Shown here: positions 22,627 to 26,795 of the stretch, one piece after another | How the letters are laid out: every line of letters starts with the position of its first letter | Numbering within the stretch: the stretch's first letter is position 1 | NCBI GenBank assembly: GCA_934717895.1 | Contig: CAKUZO010000021.1 | Span: forward strand, 1 to 26,795 | Source: an uncultured Candidatus Melainabacteria bacterium | Lineage (GTDB): Bacteria; Cyanobacteriota; Vampirovibrionia; Gastranaerophilales; Gastranaerophilaceae | Direction: 5' to 3' | Length of the DNA: 26,795 nt | Notes under the pieces: generated by a model | Databases searched by the model: none | The model's input: the letters and a program-made list of their open reading frames with translations, nothing else | Told to the model about the DNA's origin: nothing | Translations under genes and position numbers: made by a program

Positions 22627-23766
22627 ATGACAAAATATATTCGTCCGCAAAAAGGTAATTTGCACAAAATTAAAGTTAGTGATATTAATTTTCCACTTCC
22701 TGAACTTAAAGTTCATAAAGAATCAAAAGCTGTTGCACTTGGAAAGTGGTTTATAAATTGGATTGAAAACGATAAATCCGTAAAACCGAATTATTTGCTC
22801 CCATCTAAACCGGAGCTTGCTTATATGCTTGGAGTTAGTATAGGAACAGTGCAAAATGCCATCAGATACATTGAAGATCTTGGTTATGTCGAAGCAAAAC
22901 AATGTATGGGAACACTTATCAAAGACAGAAATGCAGAAAATCAAGAAGTTCGCAAAAAAACTGCTAAACGGGAAGTTGCCGTAAATTCTATTAAACAATA
23001 TATAATTGTAAACAAACTTCAAATCGGATCTATCTTGCCGGCGTCAAGAAATTTGGCTGAAGCCATCGGATATTCCGACAATACGACAAGACTTGCACTT
23101 GAACAGCTGGGAGTTGACGGAGTGTTGGAACATAAGTTCAAATATTCGCACGATAGCGGTTGGCATGTTATGACTCTTGATTTTACACTTGACGAGTCAA
23201 TCGACGTTAATCAAACACTCGTAAAGAAAGTGGAAGATGACTTGAAAAATTATATAGTTCAAAATCTTAAAATTGGAGATAGAATTCCGGCACACGAAGA
23301 ATTGTCAAAATTATTCTCAGCGAGCGGAAAAACTGTTCACGATGCTCTTAAAACTCTTATCGACGAAAGGATTTTATTACCACGCAGAGGCAGATATGGT
23401 ACTACTGTTATAAAAATGCCAAATGATAACTATCTTGACGAGAAAAAAGAAACATCAATCTTTGCTCCTGCACCTGATACAGCATTCTACTATTACGAAA
23501 GAACGCAAAACCACATAAAAAAACTAATTGCTGAGAATTATTCAATCGGCTCAAAACTTCCGTCTATTAACGAATTTGCAAAACAGCTTGATCTTAGCCC
23601 GAACACTATCAGAAAAGCGTTCAATAATCTTGCCAAAGAAGGTTACTTAGCATTTTCAAGAGGTCGTTACGGCGGAACTTTTGTGATTGATATTCCGGAA
23701 ACAGAAGAACAAGCTTTTAAATGGCTTGCCGTAAACCCTAAATATGCAGAAGTTTTGGATAATTAA
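22627..23766 (+). CDS. Transcription regulator with four tandem GntR-type winged-helix domains
   Basis: 379 residues from the ATG at 22627 (GAGGT 9 nt upstream; the in-frame GTG at 22621 is too close to it). I see four successive GntR-like winged helices and little else: about 35-99 (LPSKPELAYMLGVSIGTVQN), 116-183 (LPASRNLAEAIGYSDNTTRL), 199-264 (IPAHEELSKLFSASGKTVHD) and 289-355 (LPSINEFAKQLDLSPNTIRK). Each has the family order: amphipathic helix, 'IGxxLPS', recognition helix, and a wing such as GRYGGTFVI. Domains 3 and 4 share RGRYG in the wing. There is no FCD, UTRA or aminotransferase effector domain. Ordinary GntR proteins have one such domain and dimerise; this could read an extended or multipartite site as a monomer, or act in chromosome architecture. 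It ends at a strong hairpin. Regulon unknown. Confidence 0.85.
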   Translation: MTKYIRPQKGNLHKIKVSDINFPLPELKVHKESKAVALGKWFINWIENDKSVKPNYLLPSKPELAYMLGVSIGTVQNAIRYIEDLGYVEAKQCMGTLIKDRNAENQEVRKKTAKREVAVNSIKQYIIVNKLQIGSILPASRNLAEAIGYSDNTTRLALEQLGVDGVLEHKFKYSHDSGWHVMTLDFTLDESIDVNQTLVKKVEDDLKNYIVQNLKIGDRIPAHEELSKLFSASGKTVHDALKTLIDERILLPRRGRYGTTVIKMPNDNYLDEKKETSIFAPAPDTAFYYYERTQNHIKKLIAENYSIGSKLPSINEFAKQLDLSPNTIRKAFNNLAKEGYLAFSRGRYGGTFVIDIPETEEQAFKWLAVNPKYAEVLDN

Positions 23767-23788
23767 AAAAAGTTAGACTGATGTAAAC

Positions 23789-23836
23789 TGAAACCCTAAA
23801 ACCGACTTTTTTACTTTGTCTAGTTTTAGGGTTTCA
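23789..23836. terminator. Intrinsic terminator between convergent genes
   Basis: A 14-bp perfect stem (23789-23802 with 23823-23836, TGAAACCCTAAAAC/GTTTTAGGGTTTCA) with a 20-nt loop and ATTTTT tail on the plus strand. It serves the GntR-like gene and may also stop the minus-strand transcript of the 730-residue protein gene. Confidence 0.75.
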
Positions 23837-23885
23837 ATTTTTCGATTTAAACTTGTGAGAAACAAGTGTAAACAATTTAATACAA

Positions 23886-26078
23886 CTAATTCATTTTTAA
23901 TGTTTGCAAAGCAATTTGTTCTGCATTGTTTGCCCTCATCATAGCCGCATCAGCAGAAGACGTATCTGCTTGTTTATTAACAACAACACCTTGTGGAGAT
24001 GGAATATAAGTCCTTACAGGTTCAGTCGTTTTCTTCAAAGATTGATTTCCTGTGGCATTAGGAGTTGCTTGAAAACCATTTTGCGGTTGGTTTCTATACT
24101 TATTCAACATATTTGATGGGCTCTGTTGTCCGTTTAAAGGTTGTTGATTTTGAGGCTGCATGTTTTGCTGCTGAGTTTGTTGCATCGCTGTTTGTCGTTG
24201 TTGAGCCTGTTGTTGAGCTTGTTGCATTTGTTGAAGCTGTTGTGCTTGAAGAGCTTCGGCTTGCTTTTTGGCAGCTTCTTCTTCCTTGCCTTCATCAAGA
24301 ATAGATTTTTTCGGTTTGCCGAACAACAAGTGAGAACCTTTTACGGCAATCTTATTGAACACTGGAAGTAGAACCATCATACCCAAAATAATTCTCATTG
24401 GATACCCTGCCATCTGTTTCATACCGAATTTAGGGTGTTTGAACAAGTCTTTAATTTTGTCTAATACACCGTTTCTAACAACTGCCTTTTTATCATAAGG
24501 TCTAATTTGTTCCAATCCAACTGTTACAGTGCGTCCAATACTTTTTAATAATTTTGTAAATGGATTTTTAGTTCCGGCATTACGTAAATCTTTCAAGTTG
24601 TTGCGAGAAGCCTTCCAAGCTGCTTTGTCTTTAAATCCGCCAGCCATAGCTGTTTCGTTATGGAGTTTTAAAGCTTTCCTGTATGCCTCTAATTTTTGCT
24701 TATCCATACCAATGTACTGCAAACCACCGATGTGGTGCATTAATTTAAGCGCAAACGGCATACAAACGAAGAACGAAACCATTTCAGTGAAGCGTTCCAT
24801 AAATGATTTGAATTTTTCACTGCCGCCACCTTCTGTTTTTATAGTTTTATAAATTACGTCAGCCAAATATCCTGCCTGCATAATCGCAACAAATTTTCCG
24901 CCTGCAACACGGTTTGTAGCACCTTCAAGGACCATATTAGAATATTTCAATAAACCTTTTCCAAAAGCGGTTTTAGGTAATTTTTTGTCTAATCCGAGAT
25001 TTTTTACAACTTTATGAAGTTCTGGATTTTCAGCTGGATCATAATTACCAAGCGATGCCGCAAATTTATTTGCAAACTCTGTTGTATGTACTTCTCGACC
25101 GAATAAGAATTTTTTAATTTTTCCTGCCATGCTAGAATTTGAGCCCCAAATTCTAGCTAACATATTTTTATTAGCATTATTTGTTGCTTCTAGTATTTCA
25201 GGAAGATATTTGTGATGTTCTTTTATTATTTTTTCGTAAGTAGCAAAATCTTTAAAGCCCCATTCAAAAGCTTTCATATCTTTTAGTTTTGCTATTTTGG
25301 CTTCCGGAGTTAATGCCTTAAAGTCGGCAATTTCTCTTGCAATTTGTGCAGGAGTCAGTTGTTTTCTTGAGTTTTTCAAAATTGTTTCAACTTCTGCATT
25401 TTGGAGGATTTCTGCACGAGCTTCTTTGGTTGTTGCCTTAGAAATTAAATCTTTAAAATTTTTAATTTCATCAGGTTTTGCACCATAGCAATCAAGATCT
25501 TCAACGTGTTTTAATGCATCAGTAAATTTTTCGCCTGGTTGTCCATAATCTTGCATTAAGATTCCTGACATACTCATATATTGATCCAGAACTATGCCAA
25601 GTTCTGGACGGGACGGTGTATATGCAAAAGCTTGTAAAATTTTTGATTTCCCAACAATATTATTTTTTATGAATTTTTTTACACTATTATAGCCACTTGC
25701 AATTGATTGTCCAAAAGATGATTTCGCAAACTTGTTTTGTGTTGTGAAATCTGCAATGTCATCACCAAATTTACCTATTTTGTGAAGGACTGTATCATTA
25801 AAATCGCCACGACATTTTTTGTTGTAATAATCCATGCCTTGGCTTATAGCAAACCAAGTAGGAACAGCAATTGCGCCTGTATATATCATTCCCTTCGGGT
25901 CATCTGTTGTTTCTGAGACCCTGCCTGCAACATAGGAATCCTGTATATTTTGCTTCAACAACTCAGGATTAGCCTGCATACTCTGCTGGTTTTGTGTTTG
26001 AATTCCAGCTGTTTGTGCATGCGACATCGCCTGAAATTGAGGTATTTGTTGTTTTTTAGTCAAATCGTTTTCGAGCAT
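23886..26078 (-). CDS. Large hypothetical membrane-associated protein with Gln-rich tail
   Basis: Unrecognised, 730 residues. A polar Gln-rich N-terminus (about 1-60) is followed by a hydrophobic stretch (about 64-80, IYTGAIAVPTWFAI), a long helical Lys-rich middle, hydrophobic segments near 430-447 and 560-580, and a Gln-dominated region (about 606-652, 25 Gln in 47 residues) before a disordered Pro/Asn/Thr tail. There is no cleavable signal. The layout resembles the 506-residue protein at 6819-8339 (hydrophobic segments near both ends, long helical centre, low-complexity tail). The ribosome site is weak (GGATT near the ATG), although a TATAAT lies on the minus strand at 26108-26103. Function unknown; a scaffold tethered to the membrane is one possibility. 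Confidence 0.82.
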   Translation of the reverse strand: MLENDLTKKQQIPQFQAMSHAQTAGIQTQNQQSMQANPELLKQNIQDSYVAGRVSETTDDPKGMIYTGAIAVPTWFAISQGMDYYNKKCRGDFNDTVLHKIGKFGDDIADFTTQNKFAKSSFGQSIASGYNSVKKFIKNNIVGKSKILQAFAYTPSRPELGIVLDQYMSMSGILMQDYGQPGEKFTDALKHVEDLDCYGAKPDEIKNFKDLISKATTKEARAEILQNAEVETILKNSRKQLTPAQIAREIADFKALTPEAKIAKLKDMKAFEWGFKDFATYEKIIKEHHKYLPEILEATNNANKNMLARIWGSNSSMAGKIKKFLFGREVHTTEFANKFAASLGNYDPAENPELHKVVKNLGLDKKLPKTAFGKGLLKYSNMVLEGATNRVAGGKFVAIMQAGYLADVIYKTIKTEGGGSEKFKSFMERFTEMVSFFVCMPFALKLMHHIGGLQYIGMDKQKLEAYRKALKLHNETAMAGGFKDKAAWKASRNNLKDLRNAGTKNPFTKLLKSIGRTVTVGLEQIRPYDKKAVVRNGVLDKIKDLFKHPKFGMKQMAGYPMRIILGMMVLLPVFNKIAVKGSHLLFGKPKKSILDEGKEEEAAKKQAEALQAQQLQQMQQAQQQAQQRQTAMQQTQQQNMQPQNQQPLNGQQSPSNMLNKYRNQPQNGFQATPNATGNQSLKKTTEPVRTYIPSPQGVVVNKQADTSSADAAMMRANNAEQIALQTLKMN

Positions 26079-26161
26079 AATAATCCAATTTTTCCCTATA
26101 TTATTATAAAAACAAAAAGCATAAAAATATTGCGTTTTTGACCATTATATGAAGAAATGTA

Positions 26162-26214
26162 ACAAGTTAAGCCTTTTGTGAAATTCAACAACTTGTATAT
26201 ACTTTATATATACA
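26162..26214 (+). promoter_or_regulatory. Putative promoter and inverted repeats before the 54-residue ORF
   Basis: TTGTGA (26176-26181), a 16-bp spacer and TATACT (26198-26203) form a possible promoter. It is flanked by ACAAGTT (26162-26168) and AACTTGT (26190-26196), with a further imperfect ACTTGTATATA...TATATACACAAG arrangement downstream. An operator is possible. Confidence 0.35.
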
Positions 26215-26247
26215 CAAGCACTTAATAAGAAGAATGAGAGGCATAAA

Positions 26248-26412
26248 ATGGCAGTAGCAAATTTAAAAAAAATTGACGACAAACTTAAAAACATTTATGA
26301 AAATCAAGTTACAGTCAATAATAATCAGCCATTTGAAGATCGTTCCGAACTTTTATTTGCCCAGATGAATTTCATCGCAATGGCAAATAAACAAGCTTTA
26401 CATTTAATCTAA
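26248..26412 (+). CDS. Small hypothetical protein, 54 residues
   Basis: Below common length cut-offs. It starts MAVANLKKIDDKLKNIYENQ and ends MANKQALHLI before TAA. GAGAGG lies 6 nt before the ATG, the same ribosome-site sequence as the small ORF at 17517-17693. A clear terminator follows 38 nt after the stop, so it has the signals of a complete transcription unit. The protein is polar and probably helical, with no membrane segment or known motif. No family recognised. Confidence 0.6.
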   Translation: MAVANLKKIDDKLKNIYENQVTVNNNQPFEDRSELLFAQMNFIAMANKQALHLI

Positions 26413-26450
26413 CATTTTAACTCCAATTAATTTTTCCCCTACAAATTTTC

Positions 26451-26475
26451 ACCTGATTTCATTTTGAAATCAGGT
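26451..26475 (+). terminator. Intrinsic terminator after the 54-residue ORF
   Basis: ACCTGATTTCA pairs perfectly with TGAAATCAGGT around a 3-nt loop, followed by TTTCTTTATTTTTTT. Confidence 0.88.
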
Positions 26476-26574
26476 TTTCTTTATTTTTTTAACAATTACT
26501 ATAATTTCCAAATAAAAAAGACCAACTTGTCGTTAGTCTGGGAAAAGGGAAAGGAAACAATATTTTTTGTGAGT

Positions 26575-26680
26575 AGTGAATGGTGAGTAGTGAGTGGTTC
26601 TTTTCATTCGCTAACGCTCAAAAAATTTAATAGTGAATATCTGAAATGGTCTACTCACTATTCACTATTCACCATTCACT
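26575..26680. repeat. Second inverted repeat with 7-bp unit arms
   Basis: Left arm 26575-26597 and right arm 26658-26680 pair at 20 of 23 positions. Units are 7 bp (GTGAGTA, GTGAATG, GTGAGTA, GTGAGTG on the left from 26569). The centre includes CGCTAACGCTCAAAAAATTT and GAAATGG, echoing the centre of the element at 22417-22542. It lies immediately downstream of the minus-strand gene entering at 26691. Confidence 0.8.
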
Positions 26681-26690
26681 TGGCTAGTTC

Positions 26691-26795
26691 CTAGCCAAAA
26701 GTCTTGAATGTTGACTCAGTATTCTTTTCGATTACTTTTTGAACTGATTCCATTTCAGTTTGAATTGCTTTTTGTTCTGTATCAAGTTGTTTCAA
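26691..26795 (-). CDS. MGxxxSQ-family protein, C-terminal fragment at window edge
   Basis: Only the last 34 codons and TAG are in the window. They translate to LKQLDTEQKAIQTEMESVQK, then VIEKNTESTFKTFG. This aligns with the end of the 417-residue protein at 15961-17214 (LRQLDTEQEALQTEMESVKK, then VIDKNIESTYKTFE) at about three quarters identity. It is therefore a close paralogue whose body lies beyond the right edge. The frame is open to the last base. Downstream is the 7-bp unit inverted repeat. Confidence 0.85.
   Translation of the reverse strand: MKQLDTEQKAIQTEMESVQKVIEKNTESTFKTFG

Noticed and set aside
23851..23867. ACTTGT...ACAAGT inverted repeat as an operator shared with 26162-26214
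   Set aside because: The 6-7 bp motif also occurs elsewhere (near 17508 and 26525) about as often as expected in AT-rich DNA, so no regulatory link is supported.
23886..26078. Phage tape-measure protein
   Set aside because: Length and helical content fit loosely, but there are no phage structural, lysis or integrase genes nearby, and the hydrophobic segments and Gln tail fit a membrane scaffold as well.

Overview
The window is low-GC bacterial chromosome with housekeeping operons separated by lineage-specific genes. The closest fit I can argue is the non-photosynthetic Cyanobacteria sister group (Melainabacteria/Vampirovibrionia, gut Gastranaerophilales type). This rests on a SigB/SigF-type sigma factor, a Firmicute-like pgpH-ybeY-dgkA order, an orphan RHH protein, large membrane-associated hypothetical proteins, and proteins starting with MG(M/L)xxSQxR that I associate with that group. 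The assignment is inference; no search was run. I see no rRNA, tRNA, CRISPR array, transposase or phage module.

Layout. 1-1902 (minus): gatC and the start of pyrG, whose C-terminus runs off the left edge. 2034-3829 (plus): a group-3 sigma factor followed by a prepilin peptidase, ending in a strong hairpin. 3928-4124 (minus): two tiny, translationally coupled ORFs with a tandem octamer repeat. 4269-5843 (plus): a membrane glycosyltransferase with an unusual Cys-rich tail. 6028-8339 (minus): two overlapping membrane-protein genes of unknown function. 8413-11041: a divergent pair, an ArnT/PMT-like membrane glycosyltransferase and a DPM1-like GT2 enzyme. 11096-14202 (plus): overlapping pgpH-ybeY-dgkA. 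14333-17214 (minus): four hypothetical genes, two of which share N- and C-terminal motifs around very different middles; a third relative enters at the right edge (26691-26795). 17517-17693: a small ORF. 17870-18373: an acidic hypothetical protein converging on and overlapping rpe. 18365-21869 (minus): the tightly packed pyrH-frr-cdsA-rnc-rpe operon. 22207-23766 (plus): a lone RHH protein and a regulator made of four tandem GntR-type winged helices. 23886-26078 (minus): a 730-residue membrane-associated protein with a Gln-rich tail. 26248-26412: a small ORF.

How parts fit together. Envelope themes recur: undecaprenol/diacylglycerol kinase, CDP-diacylglycerol synthase, two membrane glycosyltransferases with a plausible lipid-linked sugar supplier, and a prepilin peptidase co-transcribed with a sigma factor of the class that controls type IV pili in cyanobacteria. 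The most unusual items are the four-winged-helix regulator, the MGxxxSQ protein family with conserved ends and variable middle (an architecture like filament or axial proteins), and two intergenic inverted repeats built of 7-bp units. Start sites were moved from the longest ORF for the sigma factor, ybeY, dgkA, pyrH and the GntR-like gene, based on Shine-Dalgarno and promoter positions.
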